Shown here one piece after another: positions 34,735 through 44,650 of a DNA stretch of 58,431 bases (within the stretch, counting starts at the first letter, position 1; the number at the start of each line of letters is the position of its first letter). The stretch lies in contig JBLHWU010000004.1 of NCBI GenBank assembly GCA_047629355.1, forward strand, positions 1 through 58,431. Direction: 5' to 3'. Source of the DNA: CAYUNA01 sp047629355 (GTDB taxonomy: Bacteria; Bacteroidota; Bacteroidia; Chitinophagales; Saprospiraceae). The notes under the pieces are model-generated. The model did no database searches, was not told the origin of the DNA, and saw only the letters and a list, made by a program, of their open reading frames with translations. The translations under genes and the position numbers were made by a program.

Positions 34735-37170
34735 ATGAAAGTCTGCATCGCAGAAAAACCCAGCGTAGCTCGCGAAATCGCATTTATACTTGGCGCAAAA
34801 TCCAGAAAAGATGGTTATTTTGAAGGCAACGGTTATTGCGTAACCTGGACATTTGGGCACCTGTGTACCTTGAAAATGCCTGAGGATTACAAACCGGAAT
34901 GGAAATCGTGGAACATCAGTCTCCTACCAATGTTACCCGAAAAATTTGAAATCAAACTCGTCGCTTCTAAAAGTATAAAAAAGCAATTTTCTACTATTAA
35001 AAAATTATTCAAGTCGGCAGAAGTTGTCATCAATTGCGGAGATGCGGGGCAAGAAGGGGAATTGATACAACGCTGGGTTATGAAAGAAGCGAAATACAAG
35101 GGAAAAGTATTGCGTTTATGGATTTCTTCGTTGACACCTGAAGCAATTCGGGAAGGTTTCCGCAACCTGAAAAATGCGTCTGACTTTGATAATTTATACT
35201 ACGCTGGAAGTTCGCGTGCAATTGGCGACTGGCTGTTGGGTATGAATGCGACGCGGCTTTACACCAAAAAATACGGCGGCTATAAACAGGTTTTGTCCGT
35301 CGGTCGTGTTCAGACGCCAACGTTAGCGATGGTTGTCGAACGGCACAAGGAAATCATTAATTTTGTACCGCACCCATTTTGGGAATTACAGACGCTATAT
35401 CGAGAAGTGGCTTTTAATTGTGAAAAGGGACGTTTTTTAAAAAAAGAAGAGGGCGAAAAGTGGCTGCAGCACGTCGAAGGTAAGCCGTTTACTATTGTAT
35501 CCTCTGAAAGAAAACGGGGAAAAGAGTATGCGCCAAGACTATTTGATTTAACGGGATTGCAAGTACATTGTAATAAACGATTCGGGTTTACAGCGGATGC
35601 GACCTTGAAGATTGTACAAAAATTATATGAGCAAAAAGTAGTGACTTATCCGCGTGTTGATACGACTTATTTGCCAAATGATGTCTATCCAAAAATACCT
35701 GGTATTTTAAAAAATATGCAAAGTTTTAGTCAACTCGTACAGCCGCTTTTGAATAAAAAACTACCGAAATCGAAGCGGGTTTTTGATGATAAAAAAGTGA
35801 CTGACCATCACGCAATTATTCCAACGGGTGTTGAAAAAACGTTGCCACAAAATGAGCAAAAAGTCTATGATGCGATTGCACGACGATTCATTGCGGCATT
35901 TTATCCAGATTGTATTGTGGCGAAAACGACGGTGATTGGTGAGGTGGATGGATTGAAATTTAAGACCAATGGAAAAGAGATTTTGGAAGAAGGCTGGCGC
36001 TTGGTTTTTCCTCATCTAAATAAAAAAATGGTGGGTAATCAAGCGGCAAATGATTCGAATAATTCTAAAAAGAAAGAAGACGAAGAGAAAATTCTACCCG
36101 AATTTAAAAAAGGAGAAAGTGGACCACATCAACCATCTCTGACTGAAAAACAGACGCAGCCACCAAAATATTTCACTGAAGCCACGCTGCTTCGAGCAAT
36201 GGAAACAGCGGGTAAAAAAGTGGACGATGACGAATTGCGAGAATTAATGAAAGCCAACGGTATTGGTCGTCCATCCACCCGTGCGAATATTATCGAAACG
36301 CTATTTCGCCGCCGCTATACCGAGCGTCAAAAAAAGAATATTCTGCCGACAAAAATGGGGGTAGATTTGATTGATACGATTGGAAATGATTTGCTGAAAT
36401 CAGCAGAATTGACGGGGCAATGGGAGAAGCAGTTGCGGGATATTGAGGAAGGAAAATTCTTTGCCAAACAATTTATTGGCAATATGAAAACGATGGTCAG
36501 TCAGTTAGTGACGGAGGTGAATAATGCGCCATTTCGTCAACGATTTGTCTCTGATACACCGACGAAATATGCGGCAAAGGCACGAGGGCAAAAATTAGCG
36601 CAAAAAAAGATTTTTACTAAAAAAACGGAGCAAAAAATAGCAAAAAAACGGACAGTTAAATCCAAAAATAGTTCATTAACGGAATCGACTTGTCCAAAAT
36701 GTACGCAAGGACAGCTGTTAAAAGGAAGCTCCGCGTACGGCTGTAGCCGCTGGCAAGAAGGTTGTAAATTTCGGTTGCCATTTGCTTTTTCTAATAAAAA
36801 AATATCGGACAATCAGTTGTTGAGATTAGTGAATCAAGGTTCGACAGTAACTTTGAAAGGTTTTAAAATCGACGGGAAAACACAGGTTGGGAAAGTGATT
36901 TTTACAGCTGATTTTCAATTGAAATTTGAGCATCAAAATCAGCCGAAATTTGCACAAAAAAGTATTGCTAAAAAAACGGTAAAAAAAGAAATGGCTACTT
37001 GCCCAAAATGTCAGAAAGGACAAATTTTAAAAGGAACAACTGCCTATGGTTGTAGTCGTTGGCAGGAAGGCTGTGATTTTAAATTTCTATTTGAAACCTT
37101 GCGCGAAAAAGCAGTGGGGAAGACCTTGACGAAAGAATTAGTTTTAGAAATTTTGCAAAAGGGCGTTTAG
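34735..37170 (+). CDS. topB: DNA topoisomerase III with duplicated zinc-ribbon tail
   Basis: A type IA topoisomerase that decatenates DNA and resolves recombination intermediates. It has 811 residues, longer than the ~650 of E. coli TopB. The Toprim domain (KVCIAEKPSVAREIA, VINCGDAGQEGELIQRW) is followed by the active-site region VTYPRVDTTYL with Tyr305. The extra length is a basic linker (about 605-650) and two tandem C-terminal modules with C-P-K-C...AYGCSRWQEGC (about 655-690 and 755-790). These are topoisomerase zinc-ribbon repeats, with a degenerate spacer between them. It is complete, with intact A-runs in its basic linker. Confidence 0.95.
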   Translation: MKVCIAEKPSVAREIAFILGAKSRKDGYFEGNGYCVTWTFGHLCTLKMPEDYKPEWKSWNISLLPMLPEKFEIKLVASKSIKKQFSTIKKLFKSAEVVINCGDAGQEGELIQRWVMKEAKYKGKVLRLWISSLTPEAIREGFRNLKNASDFDNLYYAGSSRAIGDWLLGMNATRLYTKKYGGYKQVLSVGRVQTPTLAMVVERHKEIINFVPHPFWELQTLYREVAFNCEKGRFLKKEEGEKWLQHVEGKPFTIVSSERKRGKEYAPRLFDLTGLQVHCNKRFGFTADATLKIVQKLYEQKVVTYPRVDTTYLPNDVYPKIPGILKNMQSFSQLVQPLLNKKLPKSKRVFDDKKVTDHHAIIPTGVEKTLPQNEQKVYDAIARRFIAAFYPDCIVAKTTVIGEVDGLKFKTNGKEILEEGWRLVFPHLNKKMVGNQAANDSNNSKKKEDEEKILPEFKKGESGPHQPSLTEKQTQPPKYFTEATLLRAMETAGKKVDDDELRELMKANGIGRPSTRANIIETLFRRRYTERQKKNILPTKMGVDLIDTIGNDLLKSAELTGQWEKQLRDIEEGKFFAKQFIGNMKTMVSQLVTEVNNAPFRQRFVSDTPTKYAAKARGQKLAQKKIFTKKTEQKIAKKRTVKSKNSSLTESTCPKCTQGQLLKGSSAYGCSRWQEGCKFRLPFAFSNKKISDNQLLRLVNQGSTVTLKGFKIDGKTQVGKVIFTADFQLKFEHQNQPKFAQKSIAKKTVKKEMATCPKCQKGQILKGTTAYGCSRWQEGCDFKFLFETLREKAVGKTLTKELVLEILQKGV

Positions 37171-37273
37171 AGGATAGGATAATAATAACCTACTTCATTA
37201 GAAATTCAAAATTATGCCGTAGCTTTAGGATTGAAATAACAACTCTTTCTAATTTAACATTCAACAAATTCCA

Positions 37274-39189
37274 ATGAAAAATTTAACCTTGATAACTGGC
37301 ATTTTGCTAATTTTTTCCTCTTCTATTTTCGCACAAGACCGTCCAGAATTATCCGTTTCTAATATTCCAGCAGAATTACTCGAAGGTGCAAATGCAATCA
37401 TTCGACAGGATATCGGTATGTTCGAAGTTGAGAATAGTGGAAGGGCAATAGAGACCAGAAAAATGGAAGTGACAAGACTTAAGAAACAAGCTGGTTTTGA
37501 CCAATTATATATCATTTATGACATGCATTCCAAGGTTGGGAAAGTAAAAATTGAACTATACGATGCTTTTGGCAATCAAATTCGTAAAGTAAAAAAGATG
37601 AAATAGAAGATTCCATTTTAAATACGGGGTCTTTGTATTCTGATACTCGTTTTAAATTAGTAGATTTAAATCAAAATAATTACCCGTATACGATTGTTTA
37701 TGAGTATGAAATTCTGCATAAACATATTATGGTTTATCCTAAAGAATATTATATTTCTGCTTTAAAAACAAGTGTTCAAAACTGGAACTTCACCATCAAA
37801 GTTCCATTTTCTGTAGGATTTGATTATCGTGTTTTTAATAGTGAACTGACACCTTTAGAAGAAAAAACAAAGGATTTCAGAGTCTTAAAATTTAACAAAA
37901 AGGACATAAAGCCATTTAAAATTGAACCTTTAATGCCAACAATAAATAATGTGTGTCCATACATTGCTTTTATTCCAAAAAAATTCGAAGTTGAAGGATA
38001 TGTTGGGAATATGTCAACCTGGAAAGATTATGGACTTTTCCTTTCTAATTTAAATAAAGAACACAATAATTTATCTATAGAAACTACTTCTCTAATAAAG
38101 AATTTGACTGCAAACGCCAAGACAACTTCTGAAAAAATAGACATCGTTTACAAACATGTTCAAGACAATATGCGGTATGTAAGTGTACAATTGGGCATTG
38201 GTGGTTGGAAATCTTTTGATGCAGCTTATGTCGAAAAAAATAAATATGGAGATTGTAAAGCCTTAACTTATTATACCAAATCCTTATTGGAAGCAATTGA
38301 AATTCCTTCTTATCCCGCTTTAGTAGAATGTTATGATAAAAATACTAACATGAGTCATCCAGAAGATTTTAGTTTTCCCGACTTTAACCATGTGATTCTG
38401 AACATACCCTCTGAAGATATTTGGTTAGAATGTACCCAAACTGATTCACCAACCAATTATCTGGGGTCTTTTACCGATAATCGCAGCGTTTTATTGATTA
38501 CCGAAGACGGTGGAAAATTGACCCGAACGCCAGTAATTCCTATTGAAAAGAATGCAGTGACGCGAAAAGTTATTATTAAGTTGAATGAAAATGGTGCGGC
38601 AACGATTGTCAATTCAACCTTATTGACTGGACCAAAACAGGAAAATATACGTTATTTTGAAACGAATTATTCTCAGGAAGAATTGGAAAAATGGTTTCTA
38701 CATAGTACAAGTCTGCCGAGTTGTGAAATTCAAAAAATAGCCATCCAAGCAGATTCTGACCGTCCAAAAGTGTTGCTGGATTATGAAGTTTTGGTTAGAA
38801 AATACGGTTCGAAAAGCGGCAAGCGAATGTTTGTACCCGTCAATTGCATCAGCCGATTTGATAATGTCCCGGATGCTTTGGAAGAACGACATTTTCCCGT
38901 TGTAGTCAATCGCGGTTATGTGGAATCAGACGAAATTACGCTACAATTGCCAGAAGGCTATGAAGTAGAAAGTATTCCAAATAAAGAAATGGCGTTGAAC
39001 TCTGAATTTGGGGAATATACTTTGAAAGTTACGACTAGTCCCGCAGCGGGAGAGCTTGTTTATACTCGAGAATTAAAGATTTTGCCCGTTGATTTACCTG
39101 CTGAACGGTATAATGATTTGCGGACATTTTATCAGGAAATCGCTAAGGCAGATAAGATGAAACTGGTCTTGGTAGAAAAGAAGACTTAG
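37274..39189 (+). CDS. DUF3857/transglutaminase-like protein, split by a -1 frame change
   Basis: A secreted protein: signal peptide MKNLTLITGILLIFSSSIFAQ, then a DUF3857 domain, then a transglutaminase-like core with YGDCKALTYYTKSLLEA (catalytic Cys) and FNHVILNIP (His), then a beta-rich C-terminus. The first frame stops with TAG at 37604-37606 after IRKVKKMK. The protein continues smoothly in the -1 frame as KKDEIEDSILNTG to 39189. The change falls at A-AAA-AAG (37590-37596), phased exactly as the dnaX slippery heptamer, so programmed frameshifting, an A-run error or decay are all possible. Full length would be about 638 residues. Confidence 0.75.
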
Positions 39190-39301
39190 GATTTTTTTTG
39201 AGCTAGAAACAAGTATTTGGGGAAAGTGATTTGGATTGATAACTTACAGGTTGGAAAACTTTTAGACTAATTTTAAAGGATAGGTTGCGAAAACTTTTAC
39301 T

Positions 39302-42058
39302 TTATTTTTTTTGCTCATACCCTGCTACTATTTCTTTCAACTCTTGCAGATATTCTGCTTTCACAGGCGCACGTCGCGTTTTATTTGTATCTGTAAAGAA
39401 TCCATGCGCTGTCAAAAAACTGACTTGAATGCGATTCCAAGTTTCCATATCGTTTATTACGTTATAAGCTTGCAATTCTTCAAAAAGACTTTGTCCAATC
39501 GAATAGAAATCGTCACGACCGAGGTAGTCCAAGTCCGCATCACAAATAATTTCTTCCAAATGATTGGCAGGTGATTGTGGAATTTTCGTCGCCATAACCA
39601 TCCCACAAATCCGTTCAATTTCCTCATTTGTATAGCCAAATCGAGGTAAATATTCGTGTGCCAAATCACAGCCAAGTACTTCGTGATTTTCATTATTAAC
39701 GGTAAATCCAGCGTCGTGAAAAAGTGCTGCGGTTTTGAGCAAAAGCGTTTCGTAAGAATTGATTTTTTCGGCGAGGCATAATTCCTCAGTCATGTTGAGC
39801 ACATCCAAAGTATGGCGCATTCCATGATAAAAGAGGTTCGAATTGAGCTCTTTCTCCAGTTTTCCTAAAATGAATTTTTTGGCATCGTTGTATTCCATAG
39901 ACGTTGCTGCAAGTGATGATTTTACAAAAAACATCTCCACTTGACCTTTGTTTTTAGCGTTCAATTTCCCCCTTCGTACACAAATATACTGGTCTTTTAC
40001 CAAATTAAACGTAGATTGAGAGATATTGATTTCATTTGAGGCACTATTTTCTTCCATCCGCGCCGCCAAATTGACTGCATCGCCCCAAATATCATACGCG
40101 AATTTCTTACTTCCAACTACTCCCGCAACGACTGGTCCTGTATTCACACCCAAACGAATTTCAAATTTTGGTTGGCTATTTTCGACCTGTCGCTGATTAA
40201 ATTTAATTATAAAATCTCGTATCTCTATCGCCGCCGCTACTACATCCAAAGCGTGAGTAACATTCTTCGTCGGCAAGCCACCCGCGCACATATAGGCGTC
40301 TCCAATCGTCTTAATTTTTTCCAAATTGTGCCGTTCTACAATGTCGTCAAACGCACGGAAACATTCGTCCAGTTTGTCGACTAAATCCTCTGGCGACAGT
40401 TGTTCCGCAATTTGTGTAAAAGACTTAAAATCTGTGAATAAAACGGTTACGGATTCGTAACGAACTGCTTTTGCCTTGCCAAATTCTTGCAATTCTCTTG
40501 CCGTTTCTTTTGGTAAAATATTCAATAATAACGCTTCTGCTCGTTCTTTTTCCGCATCAATTTCAGCGTTCTTATTGGCTAATTTTTCGTTAGATTTGGT
40601 CTTAATTCGGTTTTGATTAAACAGCAATCCAAGTAATAAAACTAAGCCCAAAGTTCCCGTAATTAAGGAGTTTCTAAAAAAAGTAGCGCGTTCTAATTTG
40701 GCTTCTTGTTCTACTAATTCGCGACGTTGCTTAGCAATTTCTAATTGCTTTTTTCCATCAGAATAAAAAGATTCACGACGAGCATTAATTACGGTCTGTT
40801 CATCTGTGAAAAGTTCGTAGCGCAAGTTATCATACTTCTTCCGGTAGTCATACGCTTTCTGGTATTGACCAATATTATAATAGATTCTGGCAAAATCTTT
40901 AAAGCCATTTTGTTGAAATTTCATCGCACCAATTTGTTCTGCAATGTCAAAATATCGCTGTGTATAATCCAACGCTTTTTGATATTTTTTTTGACGTCGA
41001 TAAACATCCGCGATGCCGTTGTAAGCTTCCATCACACCAGCAGCATCTTTCAAATTTAATCGAATATCCAACGCTTTATTCAAATTTTCTAATGCTGCTT
41101 GCCATTGTTGATTTGCTTCATTGGGTTGCTCTTTTTGCTCCCAATACGTTCCTTTATTTTTTAAAACATAACCCAGGTTATTGAAAATTTCAGCTTTGCC
41201 ACTTTTGTCATTCAAACTTTCTCGAATCGTCAGAGATTGATTGAAATAAACAACCGCTTTTTCAAAATAGCCAATAGTTTTTGGTGTAATTTTAGCTCTC
41301 AAATCTTTCTCCCCATAAGTATCTTGCAGGTTTCCCAGATTATTCAAAACACTTCCTTCTTCCCATTTATTCCCTTCTTTTCGATGAATTCTTAACGCTG
41401 TTTGATAGGCTTTATTCGCTTCCTTTAATCGGTCTAATTCCGTTTTAATATTGCCTTCTAAGTTGTAAGCATTGGCCATACCCGTCTGATTACTCGTCGC
41501 TTCGCAAATCAACAAATAGCTTAAGCAAAAATCTAAAGCTTCCGTATAATTCGCTGTACGCTCGTGTAAGATACTGATATTATTGTACAAACGGCCCATT
41601 CGAATTGTATCTTTCAATTCCTCTCGAAGCCGCAAAGAGGCTTTATAATTTGCTAAGGCTACATCATAATCTCCTTGATTTTCGTTGAGGTTTCCAATAT
41701 TATTGAATAGTGACGCTACTCCTTTTCTATCCCCAATTTCCTGCCGAATGGTCAAGGCCTTTTGAAAAAACTGAATGGCTAAATTGCTATTCCCATGAAT
41801 GTCTTCCACTACACCTCGATAATTATGGGCATTGCCTTCTCCTTTTTTAAAATTTAAACTTTGCGCTAATATCAAGGCTGAATCCAAATAAGTACGCGCT
41901 TGTTTTGGGTTGTCAAATTTCAATTCCCAAGCCAAATCATTGAGTAGAATAACTTTATTGGTATCGTTTTTTGCAGCCTGTAAAATGGTGGAAAGACTAT
42001 CGGTAAGTTGATTATCTTGTGCTAAAACGGGGACGTTTAAAATAATAAAAATGGCCAT
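39302..42058 (-). CDS. TPR-adenylate cyclase-HD phosphohydrolase fusion
   Basis: About 918 residues from ATG 42058, which gives the signal peptide MAIFIILNVPVLAQ. An upstream in-frame ATG at 42235 would translate a repeat and a palindrome and was rejected. The order is: about nine TPRs (to ~430), one transmembrane helix (SLITGTLGLVLLLGLLF, ~465), a coiled linker, then a class III cyclase domain. The cyclase has both metal Asp residues (LFTDFKSF, TIGDAYM), Lys in EKIKTIGD and Asp in AYDIWGD, which predict ATP as substrate, plus NLAARME. Last comes an HD domain (HGMRHTLDV, ALFHDAGF, ICDADLDYLGR). It may both make and degrade a nucleotide signal. Confidence 0.88.
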   Translation of the reverse strand: MAIFIILNVPVLAQDNQLTDSLSTILQAAKNDTNKVILLNDLAWELKFDNPKQARTYLDSALILAQSLNFKKGEGNAHNYRGVVEDIHGNSNLAIQFFQKALTIRQEIGDRKGVASLFNNIGNLNENQGDYDVALANYKASLRLREELKDTIRMGRLYNNISILHERTANYTEALDFCLSYLLICEATSNQTGMANAYNLEGNIKTELDRLKEANKAYQTALRIHRKEGNKWEEGSVLNNLGNLQDTYGEKDLRAKITPKTIGYFEKAVVYFNQSLTIRESLNDKSGKAEIFNNLGYVLKNKGTYWEQKEQPNEANQQWQAALENLNKALDIRLNLKDAAGVMEAYNGIADVYRRQKKYQKALDYTQRYFDIAEQIGAMKFQQNGFKDFARIYYNIGQYQKAYDYRKKYDNLRYELFTDEQTVINARRESFYSDGKKQLEIAKQRRELVEQEAKLERATFFRNSLITGTLGLVLLLGLLFNQNRIKTKSNEKLANKNAEIDAEKERAEALLLNILPKETARELQEFGKAKAVRYESVTVLFTDFKSFTQIAEQLSPEDLVDKLDECFRAFDDIVERHNLEKIKTIGDAYMCAGGLPTKNVTHALDVVAAAIEIRDFIIKFNQRQVENSQPKFEIRLGVNTGPVVAGVVGSKKFAYDIWGDAVNLAARMEENSASNEINISQSTFNLVKDQYICVRRGKLNAKNKGQVEMFFVKSSLAATSMEYNDAKKFILGKLEKELNSNLFYHGMRHTLDVLNMTEELCLAEKINSYETLLLKTAALFHDAGFTVNNENHEVLGCDLAHEYLPRFGYTNEEIERICGMVMATKIPQSPANHLEEIICDADLDYLGRDDFYSIGQSLFEELQAYNVINDMETWNRIQVSFLTAHGFFTDTNKTRRAPVKAEYLQELKEIVAGYEQKK

Positions 42059-42152
42059 CCAAAGGAAATGACAAGTGCTGTTTTTTCTAAATATTTTAAA
42101 AAATAAATGCAAATAATTGATTTGAAATGTGCTTGTAGAATTACAGGAGTTC

Positions 42153-42185
42153 AAGATTACTAAACTTTTAAAGTTTAGTAATCTT
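42153..42185. repeat. 33-base perfect palindrome upstream of the cyclase gene
   Basis: Arms AAGATTACTAAACTTT and complement around a single T, as in the 2301-2363 palindrome. It is flanked by direct repeats of TTGATTTGAAATGTG (42117-42131 and 42196-42210). Confidence 0.7.
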
Positions 42186-42214
42186 AATTCCAAATTGATT
42201 TGAAATGTGTTTAT

Positions 42215-42278
42215 AGCAGCTACTTTAATCACCAAGCTGCTTTTCTAAAATCAGGCAACTTGGCGACTAAAGTCGCCC
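42215..42278. repeat. Imperfect hairpin repeat, family C copy 2
   Basis: CAGCTACTTTAATCACCAAGCTGC pairs imperfectly with GCAACTTGGCGACTAAAGTCGCC. The right arm is nearly identical to that at 28171-28190. It sits directly at the end of the DUF4920 gene. Confidence 0.65.
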
Positions 42279-42286
42279 CTATATTT

Positions 42287-42787
42287 TTAATTCTTCACTT
42301 TACCTTCTAATAAAACGACGCCCGAAGCTAGAAATTTCAATTCCTCCTTCGGTTCTGTAATCGCCGCAATTTCCTCCTCCGAAAGTCCTTCATCTTCCGC
42401 ATAATGCCGCAATTCATCAACTGGCGTAACTTCTTTAAAAGCAATACCTTCCATCACCACTTCCTTGCCCGCACAATCCAATGGCATGAAAAAAGCATAA
42501 TCTTTAAATTTAACGAAAATATCAGGTTGACCTTCTTGCACCAAATTCATCCAGCAGCCTTTTTTCTGACAAACAGATTCGATTTTTCCAGCAACTTTGA
42601 CGTTAACGGTATCTATTTTTTCCAATTTTTCAAGGACACTACCGTAAGGCACTGCACCACTTTCTGTGATTACTTCACCGAAGGTTGGATTCCCTTTTTC
42701 AGAAGTTTCTTCATTCGGTGTCGGTGCGGAGTTGCAAGCTGTGAATAAGCTGATTGCTAATAATAAAAATAATAAGTTTTTAAACAT
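42287..42787 (-). CDS. DUF4920 lipoprotein
   Basis: 166 residues, signal peptide with lipobox LFTAC (Cys18). The mature domain matches DUF4920, an OB-like family of unknown function in Bacteroidota. The hallmark is VAGKIESVCQKKGCWMNLV, with two cysteines and Trp, then FVKFKDYAFFMPLDCAGKEVVMEG. The CxxxxCW arrangement hints at metal or heme handling, but this is unproven. The next gene downstream is the cyclase fusion, separated by repeats. Confidence 0.85.
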   Translation of the reverse strand: MFKNLLFLLLAISLFTACNSAPTPNEETSEKGNPTFGEVITESGAVPYGSVLEKLEKIDTVNVKVAGKIESVCQKKGCWMNLVQEGQPDIFVKFKDYAFFMPLDCAGKEVVMEGIAFKEVTPVDELRHYAEDEGLSEEEIAAITEPKEELKFLASGVVLLEGKVKN

Positions 42788-43045
42788 GAGTTGTATTTTT
42801 CAGTTTATAATAAATGAATTCTATAGTAAAGCTCTCATTTCATAGAATGGACAAATTTAGGTATTTTTTTTGTTAAAGTAAATAGGCGTATTTCCGCTAA
42901 AAAATGGTCAACTGTATCTTTTTTTGTCAAAAACAGCTAAATTTTACCACATTTTTGTAAAATAATGGCTCACTCTTGCCCTCTTCCTCAAATTGCCTTA
43001 AATTTGAGCGAAATTTCGCTTAATAATAATTTTTATTAAGAAAAA

Positions 43046-43395
43046 GTAAAAACGATTCAAGAACTTGGACCACAATGCTTGTCCTTTTTCCTGCTAAAAA
43101 ACTCAAAAAATAGTTCCGTAACTAAGGCTATGCACTGATTCTTTGAATTCTTTACCTTTTGTCATTTCGACCGAAGTGGAGAAAAGAAAAAATTACGGCG
43201 CATTAGACTTTATGAATACAGATTGTCGAAAATCAAAATCGGCTATTTTGTGTCCTATTGAGGCAAAAAACACAGGCAATGCCCCGCATTGACGAGTATT
43301 TTTAACGAAAAGAGGGTGCAAAAGAGTGATTTTGGGTTCGGCGAAGCTGCATTCATAAAGTCTATTATAGACCAAACTTATTGAATCGTTTTTAC
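43046..43395. mobile_element. MITE-like element, family B copy 1, with a nested insertion
   Basis: The ends are inverted repeats (GTAAAAACGATTCAA... and its complement ...TTGAATCGTTTTTAC). The left ~155 bases match the reverse complement of 46888-47046, except for an extra ~30-base segment containing TTTCGACCGAAGTGGAGAAA. Within it, at the CATTA of the sister copy, lies a second element (43206-43362). There is no transposase. The right end is 27 bases from the acyl-CoA dehydrogenase start. Confidence 0.75.
43206..43362. mobile_element. Nested 157-base inverted-repeat element
   Basis: Ends GACTTTATGAATACAG and CTGCATTCATAAAGTC are 15/16 complementary. It is flanked by ATTA on both sides (43202-43205, 43364-43367), and only one ATTA is present at the matching place in family B copy 2, consistent with a target-site duplication. 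Confidence 0.7.
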
Positions 43396-43422
43396 TAACC
43401 AAATTTTTAAACCACTTTTAAT

Positions 43423-44607
43423 ATGAATTTTCAACTGACAGAAGAGCAACATGCAGTAAAAATGGCTGCTCGGGAATTTGCTCAAAACGAACTAAAATCT
43501 GGCGTCATTGACCGTGACCGCGATATGAAATTTGCCACTGAGCAAATCAAGCAAATGGGCGAAATGGGCTTCATGGGCATGATGGTATCGCCAGATTATG
43601 GTGGTAGTGGAATGGACACGATGTCTTATGTCGTGGCGATGGAAGAAATTTCAAAAGTGGATAACTCTTGTTCCGTTGCGATGTCTGTCAACAACTCTTT
43701 GGTGTGTTGGGGATTGGAAGAATTTGGTAACGAAGAGCAAAAGCAAAAATACCTTACCAAACTCGCGACTGGCGAATGGCTTGGTGCATTTTGCTTATCT
43801 GAACCAGCGGCAGGAAGTGACGCAACCAGTCAACAAACAACTGCGATTGATATGGGCGACTATTATCTTTTGAATGGTACAAAAAACTGGATTACTAACG
43901 GTGGTTCGTCGCGTGTACATTTGGTAATTGCACAAACGGACGTGAGCAAAGGACACCGAGGAATCAACGCTTTTATCGTCGATACGGAGTGGGATGGTGT
44001 AGAAATTGGAGCGAAAGAAGATAAATTGGGTATTCGTGGTTCGGATACGCACACCATTATGTATAATGACGTGAAAGTGTCTAAAGAAAACCGCATCGGT
44101 GCAGATGGTTTCGGTTTCAAATTTGCGATGAAAACTTTGGCAGGTGGTCGAATTGGTATTGCTGCACAAGCGTTGGGGATTGCCGCAGGCGCCTACGAAT
44201 TGGCGGTAAAATATTCGCATGAGCGGGAAGCCTTTGGTAAGCCAATTAGTCAACACCAAGCGATTGCATTCAAAATTGCGAGTATGGCAACAGATATCGA
44301 AGCGGCGCGAATGATGGTTTATCGGTCAGCTTGGCTAAAAGATGTACATCAGGATTATGTGGTCGCAAGTTCGATGGCAAAAGTTTTTGCTTCGGAAGTG
44401 GCTATGAAACATACCGTTGAGGCGGTGCAAATTCATGGTGGCTATGGCTTCGTGAAGGAATATCACGTTGAGCGATTGATGCGAGATGCGAAGATTACGC
44501 AGATTTATGAAGGAACATCGGAAGTGCAGCGAATTGTGATTAGTCGAAGTGTGTTGAAAGGACAATTGGAAGTGCCGGCCTATTTTGAAAATGAATTAGC
44601 ATCGTAG
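43423..44607 (+). CDS. Acyl-CoA dehydrogenase
   Basis: An FAD enzyme that introduces the alpha-beta double bond of acyl-CoAs. It has 394 residues, the normal length. FAD/substrate motifs FCLSEPAAGSDA, GTKNWITNGG, and QIHGGYGFVKEYHVERLMRDAKI are present, with the catalytic-base region TQIYEGTSEVQR near the C-terminus. Overall it is nearest the short-/branched-chain enzymes, so a role in butyrate or branched amino-acid catabolism is possible, and icmF in the window fits such a pathway. Substrate is inferred. A MITE-like element abuts its promoter region. Confidence 0.95.
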   Translation: MNFQLTEEQHAVKMAAREFAQNELKSGVIDRDRDMKFATEQIKQMGEMGFMGMMVSPDYGGSGMDTMSYVVAMEEISKVDNSCSVAMSVNNSLVCWGLEEFGNEEQKQKYLTKLATGEWLGAFCLSEPAAGSDATSQQTTAIDMGDYYLLNGTKNWITNGGSSRVHLVIAQTDVSKGHRGINAFIVDTEWDGVEIGAKEDKLGIRGSDTHTIMYNDVKVSKENRIGADGFGFKFAMKTLAGGRIGIAAQALGIAAGAYELAVKYSHEREAFGKPISQHQAIAFKIASMATDIEAARMMVYRSAWLKDVHQDYVVASSMAKVFASEVAMKHTVEAVQIHGGYGFVKEYHVERLMRDAKITQIYEGTSEVQRIVISRSVLKGQLEVPAYFENELAS

Positions 44608-44650
44608 TTTCAGGGAAAATCAAATAATTAACGATAAAGAAAAAGCCTTC

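Larger units (their letters stand above)
42788..43422. other. Intergenic region occupied by a nested MITE-like element
   Basis: 635 bases without a credible gene. 42788-43045 is AT-rich leader of the divergent DUF4920 gene with nothing recognised. 43046-43395 is a mobile-element-like unit. A 69-codon frame inside it (43193-43402 minus) is made of element sequence and is not called. Confidence 0.6.

Noticed and set aside
42059..42235. N-terminal extension of the cyclase from ATG 42235
   Set aside because: It would translate the family C hairpin and the 33-base palindrome and bury the signal peptide that begins at 42058.
43193..43402. 69-codon reading frame before the acyl-CoA dehydrogenase gene
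   Set aside because: It lies almost wholly within the nested MITE-like elements and its translation is that of the inverted repeats.
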